DNA from: Sulfurospirillum arsenophilum NBRC 109478
GTDB lineage: Bacteria; Campylobacterota; Campylobacteria; Campylobacterales; Sulfurospirillaceae
Direction of reading: 5' to 3'
Length of the DNA: 64,000 nucleotides
NCBI RefSeq assembly: GCF_000813345.1
Contig: NZ_BBQF01000003.1
Coordinates: 1 to 64,000 of the forward strand
Position 1 is the first letter of the stretch. Every line of letters starts with the position of its first letter. The notes beneath the pieces are model-generated. The model did no database searches. It worked only from the letters and a program-made list of their open reading frames with translations, and had not been told where the DNA came from. Both the position numbers and the translations under genes were made by a program. Shown here in pieces: positions 54,252-64,000 of the stretch.

Positions 54252-54264
<13 letters not shown>
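53566..54264 (-). CDS. pseF: Pseudaminic acid cytidylyltransferase PseF
   Basis: 232 aa. It starts LAIIPARGGSKRIPRKNIKAFCGKPMIAYSIEAA, the CMP-nonulosonate synthetase signature, with [31 protein letters not shown] and VCCIYATAPFV. It activates pseudaminic acid as CMP-Pse for transfer. It overlaps pseG by four bases and pseC by 13 bases. Confidence 0.92.
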
Positions 54265-56458
<2,194 letters not shown>

Positions 56459-56476
56459 TTAAACGAGGAGCATCTG

Positions 56477-57196
56477 ATGAAAGTTTCCAGTAGTTCCAAT
56501 ACGCAAGTACTCAATTTAATTACTCAAAATAAATCCCAAACAGATGTTATGTTAGAAAAAATCAATGCTACCAGAGAGCTCAGTGGTAAAGATGGCGCTA
56601 ACTTAGTTGTTTCAGACTCTTTAGCTTCTCAAATTGCAACGCTTAGTCAAGGTGTGCAAAACGCCAATGAGAGCATTGGTATGTACCAAATTGCAGACGC
56701 TTCCGTGCAAGCCATCCAATCAGGAGCCGATAAGCTCAATGACCTTTCCGTTCGTTTCAATAATGCGGCTTTAGGAACGGATCAAAAAGCGATGTTACAA
56801 AAACAGTTCGAAGACATTAGTAATTCGATGCAAGATATCGTTGCACAAACCACCTACAACGGTCAAAATCTTCTCAGTGGCAACACTGGGCTTGATGTTT
56901 CAGGGCTCAGCGATTTGAGCATTAACGATCAAGAAGGCATCGCCAATTTTAGAGAAAATCTCAGCTCACTCTCTTCGACTATTAGCTCACAAATGAACAG
57001 TGCTAGCAGTAGCATTACCAGTTCATTGACGGCTATGACAAACTTAAGCAGTGCCAATGCACAGATTTCAGAAAAACCACTGGATCAAAAGATCGCAGAG
57101 ATTAACAGCGATCAGATAAAACTCAGTAGTTCTGTTTTAGGCCAAATTCATCAAAACAGTATGATGCAACAAAATGTTTCGGCGCTTTTAGTTTAA
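56477..57196 (+). CDS. Short flagellin-like protein (FlaC-like)
   Basis: 239 aa from the ATG at 56477, which has GAGGAG six bases upstream; the alternative start at 56447 lies within the promoter. Flagellin helices are recognisable (SLASQIATLSQGVQNANESIGMYQIADASVQAIQSGADKLNDLSVRFNNA, and ILGQ-like C-terminal SVLGQIHQNSMMQQNVSALLV), with QTTYNGQNLLSG in the middle. The central domain is almost absent. It lacks the canonical MGFRINTN start. Size and type resemble the secreted Campylobacter FlaC. It is either a minor filament component or a secreted protein. Divergent from the pse operon. Confidence 0.78.
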   Translation: MKVSSSSNTQVLNLITQNKSQTDVMLEKINATRELSGKDGANLVVSDSLASQIATLSQGVQNANESIGMYQIADASVQAIQSGADKLNDLSVRFNNAALGTDQKAMLQKQFEDISNSMQDIVAQTTYNGQNLLSGNTGLDVSGLSDLSINDQEGIANFRENLSSLSSTISSQMNSASSSITSSLTAMTNLSSANAQISEKPLDQKIAEINSDQIKLSSSVLGQIHQNSMMQQNVSALLV

Positions 57197-57225
57197 AAGT
57201 GCCTCTCCTTTTTTAGTCTTCTCGT

Positions 57226-57813
57226 ATGCCACGTCTTAACAATAAAACCTTTTATGAAAATGCCATCAAACGCTATGGCTGTACGGCAAAGGGGTTAAAC
57301 TGGAACTCCAAGCAGTCACAACACACGCGCTTTGAAGTGATTCACACGCTTTTGGAAGAGCATTTACCTTCCAGTACCGTTATAGATGCGGGATGTGGCT
57401 TTGGTGATCTTTATCTCTATTTGCAACAAAAAGGTTCACTCCCTCGCAAATATGTGGGTTACGATATGCTACAAGAAGCACTCTTCGTAGCTAAAAAACG
57501 TACCAAACAGCATTTTGCGCATAAAGATATTTTAAACGATGAACTAGAACATGCTGACTTTTACATCGCAAGTGGCTCGATGAATATCTTGAACCGTTTT
57601 GAGACGTTTTTATTTATTCGCCGTTGCTTTGAAGCTTCCAAAAAAGGGTTCATTTTTAATCTGCTCAGAGGCGAGGAGAAAGAGGGTCATTTTAACTATT
57701 TTTTACCCGAAGAGATCGAAGCACACGTCAATGATTTTGCATATGATGTGGAAATTTACGAGGGCTATATGGAAGGTGATTTCACCGTATTTTTAAAGAA
57801 GGAAGATTTATGA
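57226..57813 (+). CDS. Class I SAM-dependent methyltransferase
   Basis: 195 aa. Motif I VIDAGCGFGDLYLYL (about 48-62), then YVGYDMLQEAL and a later DFYIASGSMNILNRF. It starts MPRLNNKTFYENAIKRYGCTAKGLNWNS. Substrate unknown; the position after a flagellin-like gene does not by itself imply flagellar modification. Overlaps the next gene by four bases. Confidence 0.78.
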   Translation: MPRLNNKTFYENAIKRYGCTAKGLNWNSKQSQHTRFEVIHTLLEEHLPSSTVIDAGCGFGDLYLYLQQKGSLPRKYVGYDMLQEALFVAKKRTKQHFAHKDILNDELEHADFYIASGSMNILNRFETFLFIRRCFEASKKGFIFNLLRGEEKEGHFNYFLPEEIEAHVNDFAYDVEIYEGYMEGDFTVFLKKEDL

Positions 57814-58592
57814 GAAAACTTTTACTCGGAGTGATTGGACTCTATTTGGTAGCAATGGGATATTTGTATTTTACGCAAAATGACCAACTCTTTCCTGCTA
57901 AACTGATCGAGAAAGAAGCCAAAGTCAGTGGTGAAAACATTGAGTCACTCTCTTTATATGTAAAAGAAAATGTCATCCTTGATGGAGTGTTGCGCAAAGA
58001 TCAAGAGAGCGATGCAGGGCTTATTCTTTACTTTGGTGGAAATGCCGATGATGCAACGCGCTTTGTTTTACATGTAAAAGAGCTTCATGGCTATGATATT
58101 GTGACGTTTAATTACCGCGGTTACGTTGGAAGTACGGGAGAACCTAGCGAAGAAGCGCTTTTTGAAGATGCTTTGAAGATTTATGATACCTACGCCAAAG
58201 GTCGAAAAGTTGTTGTGATAGGTCGAAGTTTAGGCACAGGTGTTGCAACATACCTTGCAAGTAAGCGGGTGGTCGATGGCTTGGTACTTCTCACACCTTA
58301 CGATTCGATTCTCTCTTTGGCCAAACTCAAATACCCTTTCTTCCCAATCGACCTTTTACTCAAAAATAAATTTGAAAGCATTAACTACTTGCCTTTCGTG
58401 AAAGCAAAAATAGCGGTGGTTGAGGTAGAAAATGATGCTACTATTCCACGGTATCATTTCGAAAAATTTGTAGAAGCCATGCCAAGAAAGCCTTTACATG
58501 TCATCCTTGCCAATACCACGCATGGCAAAATTCTCGAACACCCAGCATTTACAAGCGAATTACAAACTATATTAGGAAAAATCATTGAATAA
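57810..58592 (+). CDS. Membrane-anchored alpha/beta hydrolase (Bem46/YfhR-like)
   Basis: 260 aa. An N-terminal membrane helix (about 4-20) precedes a hydrolase domain with the nucleophile in VVIGRSLGTGVATYL, the acid near EVENDATIPRYH and the catalytic His in NTTHGKILEHP. LILYFGGNADDATRFV is the oxyanion region. Substrate unknown. Palindrome copies lie at 58068 (LHVK) and, with two changes, at 58493. Overlaps the next gene by eight bases. Confidence 0.82.
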   Translation: MRKLLLGVIGLYLVAMGYLYFTQNDQLFPAKLIEKEAKVSGENIESLSLYVKENVILDGVLRKDQESDAGLILYFGGNADDATRFVLHVKELHGYDIVTFNYRGYVGSTGEPSEEALFEDALKIYDTYAKGRKVVVIGRSLGTGVATYLASKRVVDGLVLLTPYDSILSLAKLKYPFFPIDLLLKNKFESINYLPFVKAKIAVVEVENDATIPRYHFEKFVEAMPRKPLHVILANTTHGKILEHPAFTSELQTILGKIIE

Positions 58593-59757
58593 AGTTTATA
58601 TCAAACACTCCGTTGTTCCCAAACTAAGACGCTTTACCCCATGGGTTTATGCCAACGAAATCGACTCTGCTCTAGAGGAATTTCAAAGCGGTGAAGTCGT
58701 AGCACTCTTTTCAAAAAAAGATGGTTTTTTAGGAACCGCCTATGTCAATCCAAAATGTGCGATTTTCGCGCGCATTCTTAGCTTTGGCAAAGAGGAGATT
58801 GGTAAAAAGTTTTTCCACAACCGCATCAAAAGAGCCATCGCAAAGCGTGAGGCACTTCTGTCTCAAACCAATGCCGTACGTCTCATACACTCCGAAGCAG
58901 ACTTTTTACCAGGGCTTATTGTCGACAAGTATGGCGACACACTCTCCATTCAGATCAACACCGCCGGTATGGAAACCTTTCGTGAGTTGATACTCAGTAC
59001 ACTCAAACAGCTTGTCAACCCTTCTTGGATCGTTGAGAAGTCCGATGAGCACTCACGCGAAATCGAAGGCTTAGAGAGTAAAAATGGCACACTCTTTGGA
59101 ACATCAACCAAAGAATTTGAACTCAAAGAAAATGGCTTGAACTTTTTAGTGGACATTGAAGATGCCCAAAAAACAGGCTTTTACCTAGACCAGCGTAAAA
59201 ATAGATCTATCTGTGCAAGTTACATCAAAGAGAATGATACAGTGCTAGACATCTGCTGTAATGCGGGTGGCTTTGGCATCTCTGCCCTTGCCAAAGGCGC
59301 TAAAAATGCCGTCTTTGTGGACATCTCAGAATCAGCCATAGAGCAAACCAAAGTAAACTTGCAAGCCAACGCAATGGAAACGTATGAAACCTATGCCGCC
59401 GATGCGTTTACGTTCATGAAAGAGAAAAAATACAAAAACAGTTTTGACCTGATCGTTCTTGATCCACCCTCTTTCGCCAAAACCAAAGAGCAAGCAAGCG
59501 GAGCTAAACGAGGCTTTAAACATCTTTTGATGGAATCCACCAAAGCGGTAAAGGATAGCGGCTTAATCGCATTGTTCTCATGCTCCTTTCATGTAGGTAA
59601 AAAAGAGCTTTTAGAGATCGCGATGGAAGTCTCACACGATCTTAAAGTGCAATACATATTGCTTGAGCAAATGCAACAAGACAGTGACCATCCATGTTTG
59701 ATTAATGCTTCTGCCTCGTTTTATTTGAATGGATTGTTGTTGAGGGTTGAGAAGTAA
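58585..59757 (+). CDS. PUA-containing 23S rRNA (cytosine-C5) methyltransferase, RlmI-like
   Basis: 390 aa. N-terminal PUA-like domain (YIKHSVVPKLRRFTPWVYANEID), central EEHGI-like domain, and a C-terminal SAM domain with EDAQKTGFYLDQRKNRSIC, VLDICCNAGGFGISALAKGA and LIVLDPPSFAKTKEQASGA followed by FSCSFHV. These are RlmI/RlmK-type features; RlmI methylates C1962 of 23S rRNA. Exact target is inferred. Confidence 0.88.
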   Translation: MNKVYIKHSVVPKLRRFTPWVYANEIDSALEEFQSGEVVALFSKKDGFLGTAYVNPKCAIFARILSFGKEEIGKKFFHNRIKRAIAKREALLSQTNAVRLIHSEADFLPGLIVDKYGDTLSIQINTAGMETFRELILSTLKQLVNPSWIVEKSDEHSREIEGLESKNGTLFGTSTKEFELKENGLNFLVDIEDAQKTGFYLDQRKNRSICASYIKENDTVLDICCNAGGFGISALAKGAKNAVFVDISESAIEQTKVNLQANAMETYETYAADAFTFMKEKKYKNSFDLIVLDPPSFAKTKEQASGAKRGFKHLLMESTKAVKDSGLIALFSCSFHVGKKELLEIAMEVSHDLKVQYILLEQMQQDSDHPCLINASASFYLNGLLLRVEK

Positions 59758-59790
59758 GTAGTATTTCAATTATTTAATGAAGGAGCCTTA

Positions 59791-60681
59791 ATGTATTTTT
59801 GTAAATGCCTTTTGGTATGTTTGTTAGGGATTGTGTTTCTTGGGTGTAGCGGGCAACAAAATATTAAAGTACCATCATTAGAAACAACGTCCTTTCCTGA
59901 ATATTCTGGCAATATAGAACCTATTACGGAACCATTAGTAATTCCTTATCCTTATCTCGCTTATAGATTTGGTGTAACAATGGATATTGAAATGTATGAC
60001 AAAATAAAGCATAACTTCTCAAAGCTATCTATGGATACAGTAAACTCTTTAAAACGTACACAAAAAGAGCCTGACATGATTGATATAACCAATGATAATG
60101 TCGTTGGAGTTGGAAATAATATGGCTTTTTTTAACTGCTTTTACACCTTTAATACAACAACTCAAACTATAAATTCTTTTTCATGTAGATCAAGCAATCA
60201 ACAAACTAATACGGTGTTAGAGACTATAGCCAAAGAGCCAGCTCAGATAGCTGAAGCAATATTTTTTAATGCCATTTACAAAGGTATTAAAACAGGTACG
60301 ATTTTAAATCAAAGTAAAGTTGCTATACCTTTTTCTGAAAAAGAGATTTATGTTGATGAGGTTGTTGAAGGTATTGGTGTATTTGGAACTCAAAAAGTTA
60401 TTGTGGCAAAAATTAATGTTGATGAAGATATAAAAAACCTTGGTCATGTCGTCATGAAAGGATACAAGCTTTACGATTTAAAAAAATTGTATCCTATCTT
60501 TGTAAAAGCAACAAGTTTTGCTTCAAATGATAAGCTTTCTATGAAAATAATTATGAAATCTGCTTCTGTACCATTACCGCCAAATGTAGGAAATAATAAG
60601 ATTATTATAAAGCCCGTAACCAATGCTCCCAAAGGGATGGAAGCTCCTAAAGAAATGTATGGCGTGAAGTATTGGGAATAA
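59791..60681 (+). CDS. Lipoprotein of unknown function, AT-rich
   Basis: 296 aa. The lipoprotein signal ends FLGC with Cys19. The mature part has no motif I recognise; it contains NMAFFNCFYTFNTTTQTINSFSCRSSNQQ (two cysteines) and ends KGMEAPKEMYGVKYWE. Base composition looks clearly more AT-rich than its neighbours, with many AAT, ATT and AAA codons, and it has its own gap before and after. It may be an acquired gene or a fast-evolving surface protein. Confidence 0.7.
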   Translation: MYFCKCLLVCLLGIVFLGCSGQQNIKVPSLETTSFPEYSGNIEPITEPLVIPYPYLAYRFGVTMDIEMYDKIKHNFSKLSMDTVNSLKRTQKEPDMIDITNDNVVGVGNNMAFFNCFYTFNTTTQTINSFSCRSSNQQTNTVLETIAKEPAQIAEAIFFNAIYKGIKTGTILNQSKVAIPFSEKEIYVDEVVEGIGVFGTQKVIVAKINVDEDIKNLGHVVMKGYKLYDLKKLYPIFVKATSFASNDKLSMKIIMKSASVPLPPNVGNNKIIIKPVTNAPKGMEAPKEMYGVKYWE

Positions 60682-60692
60682 TCTTAAACGAC

Positions 60693-60737
60693 AAGGGCAA
60701 GTTTGAAGAAAAGTTATAATACTTGAAATGTGCCCTT
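60693..60737 (+). terminator. Inverted repeat after the AT-rich lipoprotein gene
   Basis: AAGGGCA (60693-60699) pairs with TGCCCTT (60731-60737), with AAGT/ACTT inside; the right arm is followed by TCTCAATAAATCTC. A weak terminator. Confidence 0.4.
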
Positions 60738-60775
60738 TCTCAATAAATCTCAAAAATTATGCTTTAAATTTTGCT

Positions 60776-61414
60776 CTAAATAAGGTTTAAAATCGGTGGT
60801 GCAGTATCAAGCATTTGCGCAATGCGTGGGTCATTTTTACGGCATTCATAAACATCCACATAAATCTTTTCAAGCCATCTTTGCAAGGTTGGTTTAGAGA
60901 TTGCATGCAAGTTTGGATGGTAGACCAAAAGCTTCATCGCTGGAGGCGCTTCAACACTTTGTAACGCTAAAATATAATCAAACGAATCAATTTTTAATGC
61001 ACCTAAGTTACGGTAAAATTGTTCTCGTTTTTTACGAATTTCTTTGTCCGATGAAGATTCTTCAGGTGATTCTATTTCAATGAGAAGCGCTCGTATTCCA
61101 TGTGTTTTAAAGAGCTGTTCAATGCTACTTTTTAAAAGTGTTGAGCCAAGACCAATGCCACGAAGACTCTCATCAACGGCTAGGTATTCTAACAAGAAAA
61201 AATCTTCACTACGCGGATGATACATAATACAAAATCCAACTATTTTTTCATCATTATAGGCAAGATAAATCGTGTAAAAAGAGGCGTGTTGCATTGCTAA
61301 AAGTGTATCGCGAGATTTTTGTTCACTGATTGGAAAAGCGGTAGAGTAGATGGCATAAAAGCCATCAAACTCGTCTGTATTACTTCTCTCTAAAGCTTTT
61401 ACATGTAAAGCCAT
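60776..61414 (-). CDS. GNAT-family N-acetyltransferase
   Basis: 212 aa. The acetyl-CoA loop EYLAVDESLRGIGLGSTLLKSSIEQLF (about 75-101) and IYLAYNDEKIVGFCIMYHPRSEDFFLLEYLAV show the fold. Substrate unknown. The start reads ATG GCT TTA CAT GTA AAA GCT, so a dispersed palindrome occupies codons 3-6. It lies six bases downstream of dcd, likely in the same transcript. Confidence 0.82.
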   Translation of the reverse strand: MALHVKALERSNTDEFDGFYAIYSTAFPISEQKSRDTLLAMQHASFYTIYLAYNDEKIVGFCIMYHPRSEDFFLLEYLAVDESLRGIGLGSTLLKSSIEQLFKTHGIRALLIEIESPEESSSDKEIRKKREQFYRNLGALKIDSFDYILALQSVEAPPAMKLLVYHPNLHAISKPTLQRWLEKIYVDVYECRKNDPRIAQMLDTAPPILNLI

Positions 61415-61420
61415 ACGGAG

Positions 61421-61981
61421 TTATTTTAAAATGCGCGGTAATGTAATGCCTGTTTGACCTTGGTACTTACCGTGTTTGTCTTTGTAGGTGGTTTCACATG
61501 GCGTATCACCCTCTAAAAAGAGCACTTGCGCGATGCCTTCGTTGGCATAGATTTTTGCTGGCAACGGCGTTGTATTTGAAATTTCGATGGTGATGTGACC
61601 TTCAAACTCTGGCTCAAACGGGGTAACATTAACGATGATGCCGCAACGTGCATACGTACTTTTACCTAAACAAATTGCAAGGACATTTTTTGGAATTCTA
61701 AAGTACTCAACCGTACGTGCCAATGCAAAAGAGTTAGGTGGAACAATACAAATATCACCTTCAAAATCAATTACATTTTTATCGTCAAATTCTTTAGGAT
61801 CAACGACAGTCGAATTGACATTGGTAAAAATCTTAAATTCACGTCCCACACGGATGTCATACCCATAACTACTCACGCCATAACTTACAACATCTTTACC
61901 GACTTGATCCTCGCAAAAAGGCTCTATCATACGCTCTTTGAGCGATTTTTCTCGTATCCAACTATCTGCTTTTAAACCCAT
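61421..61981 (-). CDS. dcd: dCTP deaminase
   Basis: 186 aa from the ATG at 61981, which has AAGGGA upstream; the frame extends to 62029 but the family starts at MGLKADSWI. Conserved regions are [37 protein letters not shown] (catalytic) and [28 protein letters not shown]. It makes dUTP for thymidylate synthesis. Divergent from accBC, the same neighbourhood as in C. jejuni from memory. Confidence 0.95.
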   Translation of the reverse strand: MGLKADSWIREKSLKERMIEPFCEDQVGKDVVSYGVSSYGYDIRVGREFKIFTNVNSTVVDPKEFDDKNVIDFEGDICIVPPNSFALARTVEYFRIPKNVLAICLGKSTYARCGIIVNVTPFEPEFEGHITIEISNTTPLPAKIYANEGIAQVLFLEGDTPCETTYKDKHGKYQGQTGITLPRILK

Positions 61982-62072
61982 AATTTCCCTTAAGTGATCG
62001 TATATCTTTAGTATGGTATTATAGCACATTTTATGTCATGCCAAAAAATGGCAAATATTTAGGAGAAACCGA

Positions 62073-62537
62073 ATGGACAAAAATGAGATCAGAGAGTTAA
62101 TACGTATTTTTGACAAAAGTGATATTACAAAACTGAAAATCAAAGAGGGTGATTTTAGCATTGAGTTGCAAAAAGGTTTTGATGGCCCTGTTGCCTATGC
62201 AGCGGCCCCTGTTGTACATACCCCAAGCGCTGCTCCTGTAGCCCCAGCCCCTGTTGCTCAAATTGGTGGCGAAGCGAGCATCAATGCTGCTCCTGCTGGT
62301 TTAAGTATCAAATCACCAATGGTAGGAACTTTCTACAAATCTCCAGCACCTGGTGCTGCTCCGTTTGCAAAAGTGGGCGATGTTATCCGTAAAGGTCAAC
62401 CAATCGGCATTATTGAAGCGATGAAAATCATGAATGAAATTGAAGCAGAATTTGACTGTAAAATTTTAGAAATCCTTGTTGAAGATGGTCAGCCAGTAGA
62501 ATACGATATGCCAATCTTTGCGGTGGAGAAAGTGTAA
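62073..62537 (+). CDS. accB: Biotin carboxyl carrier protein of acetyl-CoA carboxylase
   Basis: 154 aa. An N-terminal helical part (MDKNEIRELIRIFDKSDITKLKIKEGDFSIELQK), an Ala/Pro linker (about 48-75) and the biotinyl domain with the biotinylated lysine in IEAMKIMNEIEA. It carries CO2 between AccC and the carboxyltransferase in fatty acid synthesis. The stop overlaps the accC ATG by one base. Confidence 0.97.
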   Translation: MDKNEIRELIRIFDKSDITKLKIKEGDFSIELQKGFDGPVAYAAAPVVHTPSAAPVAPAPVAQIGGEASINAAPAGLSIKSPMVGTFYKSPAPGAAPFAKVGDVIRKGQPIGIIEAMKIMNEIEAEFDCKILEILVEDGQPVEYDMPIFAVEKV

Positions 62538-63868
62538 TGAAGATTGAGAAAATTCTTGTTGCCAATCGTGGTGAAATCGCCCTTCGTGCAATAAGAACCA
62601 TCAAAGAGATGGGGAAACAAGCGATTGCGGTTTATTCCACTGCGGATAAAGATGCACTCTATCTTCAACATGCCGATGCAAGTATTTGTATTGGTGGTGC
62701 AAAATCATCTGAGAGCTATTTGAGTATTCCTGCGATCATTAGTGCAGCTGAGATCAGTGGTTGTGATGCTATCTTCCCAGGCTATGGTTTTCTAAGTGAG
62801 AACCAAACGTTTGTTGAAGTATGTAAACACCACAATATTAAATTTATTGGACCATCCGTTGACTCTATGGTTTTAATGAGTGATAAATCAAAAGCCAAAG
62901 AAGTGATGAAAAAAGCAGGTGTACCAGTAATTCTTGGTAGTGAAGGTGCGCTTGAGAGTGTTGAAGAAGCGAAAAAATTGGCTGAACAAATCGGACTTCC
63001 TGTTATCGTTAAAGCGAGTGCAGGTGGTGGTGGACGTGGTATGCGTGTGGTTGAGAAGATGGAAGATTTGGAAAAATCATTTCTTGCAGCTGAAAGCGAA
63101 GCGCTAAGTGCGTTTGGCGATGGCACGCTTTACATGGAAAAATACATCAAAAACCCACGCCACATTGAAGTTCAAGTTATCGGTGACTCATTTGGCAATG
63201 TGCTTCATATTGGTGAGCGTGACTGTTCAATGCAGAGACGTCATCAAAAACTCATTGAAGAGTCTCCTGCTATTGCACTTGATGCAAAAACGAGAGCACG
63301 ACTTCATGAGGTAGCCGTTAAAGCGACCAAATATATCGGTTATGAAAATGCTGGTACGTTTGAGTTCCTTTTAGATGCTGACAAAAACTTCTACTTTATG
63401 GAAATGAACACCAGACTTCAAGTGGAGCATTGTGTCAGTGAAATGGTGAGCGGTATCGACATCATCGAGTGGATGATTCGTGTGGCAGAGGGTGAAAAAC
63501 TTTTTGATCAAAGCGCATTGACATTTCGCGGTCATGCCATAGAGTGTCGTATTACGGCTGAAGATCCTGTCAAGTTTATTCCAAGTCCGGGTAAGATTAC
63601 AAAGTATATCATTCCTGGAGGACGTAATGTTCGTATGGACTCACATGCATACCAAGGCTATGTTGTTCCATCTCATTATGACTCTATGATTGGAAAGCTT
63701 GTCGTTTGGGGTGAAGATCGCACACGCGCTATTGCAAAAATGAAACAAGCTTTGAGTGAGTTACAAATTGAGGGAATTAAAACGGTAAGGGATTTTCATT
63801 TGAATATGATGGATAACAAAGACTTTATCGAAAATAAGTTTGACACAAACTATCTTTCACGCTACTAA
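62537..63868 (+). CDS. accC: Biotin carboxylase subunit of acetyl-CoA carboxylase
   Basis: 443 aa. ILVANRGEIALRAIRT at the N-terminus, the ATP-grasp glycine loop KASAGGGGRGMRVV, ERDCSMQRRHQKLIEESPA and FMEMNTRLQVEHCVSEMV are intact. It carboxylates biotin on AccB using ATP and bicarbonate. Coupled to accB. No palindrome copies occur in it. Confidence 0.97.
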   Translation: MKIEKILVANRGEIALRAIRTIKEMGKQAIAVYSTADKDALYLQHADASICIGGAKSSESYLSIPAIISAAEISGCDAIFPGYGFLSENQTFVEVCKHHNIKFIGPSVDSMVLMSDKSKAKEVMKKAGVPVILGSEGALESVEEAKKLAEQIGLPVIVKASAGGGGRGMRVVEKMEDLEKSFLAAESEALSAFGDGTLYMEKYIKNPRHIEVQVIGDSFGNVLHIGERDCSMQRRHQKLIEESPAIALDAKTRARLHEVAVKATKYIGYENAGTFEFLLDADKNFYFMEMNTRLQVEHCVSEMVSGIDIIEWMIRVAEGEKLFDQSALTFRGHAIECRITAEDPVKFIPSPGKITKYIIPGGRNVRMDSHAYQGYVVPSHYDSMIGKLVVWGEDRTRAIAKMKQALSELQIEGIKTVRDFHLNMMDNKDFIENKFDTNYLSRY

Positions 63869-63875
63869 TTAACTT

Positions 63876-63895
63876 AGGTCGCCATTTGGCGACCT
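63876..63895. terminator. Terminator between accC and the convergent gene
   Basis: AGGTCGCC (63876-63883) pairs with GGCGACCT (63888-63895) around ATTT. A short, GC-rich perfect stem between convergent stop codons. Confidence 0.65.
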
Positions 63896-63908
63896 GAACT
63901 TCTTTGAC

Positions 63909-64000
63909 TTACGGTGCTCTGACAACTTGGATGTTTGCAGAAGACTTGAGTTTTTCAAAATACTCTTCAATTCCTTTTTGCTCTTTACCTTCGCCAAGTT
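63909..64000 (-). CDS. 3' end of a probable SurA-like periplasmic chaperone gene (partial)
   Basis: The last 92 bases contain, on the minus strand, an open frame ending at TAA (63909-63911) and reading LGEGKEQKGIEEYFEKLKSS then ANIQVVRAP. It is cut by the window end. The C-terminal style and the position next to accC fit a SurA-like peptidyl-prolyl isomerase/chaperone, as I recall for C. jejuni. Too short for a firm call. Confidence 0.45.
   Translation of the reverse strand, partial: LGEGKEQKGIEEYFEKLKSSANIQVVRAP

Overview
The window looks like chromosomal DNA of a motile member of the Campylobacterota (Epsilonproteobacteria), most likely a Sulfurospirillum-type organism. The evidence is moderate-to-low GC, an Epsilonproteobacteria-style flagellin (MGFRINTNVASLTAQ N-terminus), a complete pseudaminic acid pathway with a Maf protein, futalosine-pathway MqnD, and gene neighbourhoods that I recall from Campylobacter jejuni: accC-accB-dcd-pse, recA-eno-FtsB-like-AMIN, fliQ-murB, and rqcH-small protein-cdsA-dxr. 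I see no rRNA, tRNA, CRISPR array, insertion sequence or prophage. Genes are tightly packed and no gap between genes exceeds about 250 bp.

Layout. 0.1-3.6 kb: two tandem, nearly identical small periplasmic proteins, a putative porin, a small lipoprotein and a DUF4405 membrane protein. 3.7-5.7 kb (minus strand): moaC, a DUF493 gene and a long helical protein. 5.8-9.8 kb: RRM RNA-binding protein with a structured leader, outer-membrane phospholipase A, a YddG-like exporter, a Dabb protein and a double-NosL protein. 9.8-13.2 kb (minus): mobA, leuC, a DUF2892 membrane protein with a Gly/Cys-rich tail, a Crp/Fnr regulator and a gamma-glutamylcyclotransferase-like gene. 13.3-23.3 kb (plus): GNAT, ogt, glycerate kinase, rqcH, a small acidic protein, cdsA, dxr, a uracil permease, an alanine/sodium symporter, a metallophosphoesterase and a lipoprotein. 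23.3-31.3 kb: a methyltransferase, an FmdE-like protein, a Cache-PAS-GGDEF-EAL protein, an M15 peptidase, tsaD, then mqnD-fliQ-murB on the minus strand. 31.4-39.2 kb: recA-eno-FtsB-like-AMIN, then gltA, bioB and topA on the minus strand.

39.3-57.2 kb is the flagellar glycosylation region. An unusually long flagellin (808 aa) has a near-perfect sigma-28 promoter and a Thr/Ser-rich repetitive central domain. It converges on a 15-gene minus-strand operon encoding PseB, PseC, PseF, PseG, PseH and PseI, an unassigned GT-B-like protein, a Gfo/Idh oxidoreductase, a DegT aminotransferase, a GNAT, a methyltransferase, a PseA/WbuX-like amidotransferase with HisH- and HisF-like partners, and Maf. Read together, these genes should make an amidino-modified nonulosonic acid, possibly plus a second modified sugar, and attach it to flagellin. 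A short flagellin-like gene is divergent from pseB. 57.2-64 kb: methyltransferases, an alpha/beta hydrolase, an AT-rich lipoprotein, a GNAT, dcd, accBC and the 3' end of a probable SurA-like gene.

The strongest unexplained signal is a dispersed perfect palindrome, TTACATGTAA (usually TTTACATGTAAA). It occurs 29 times exactly, against an expectation of about 0.2 for this length and composition, plus at least seven one-mismatch copies. It lies both between genes and inside unrelated reading frames, where it is read as Leu-His-Val-Lys or Phe-Thr-Cys-Lys. At two convergent gene ends it forms identical inverted dimers. It resembles the highly iterated palindromes (HIP1) of cyanobacteria in behaviour, but not in sequence.
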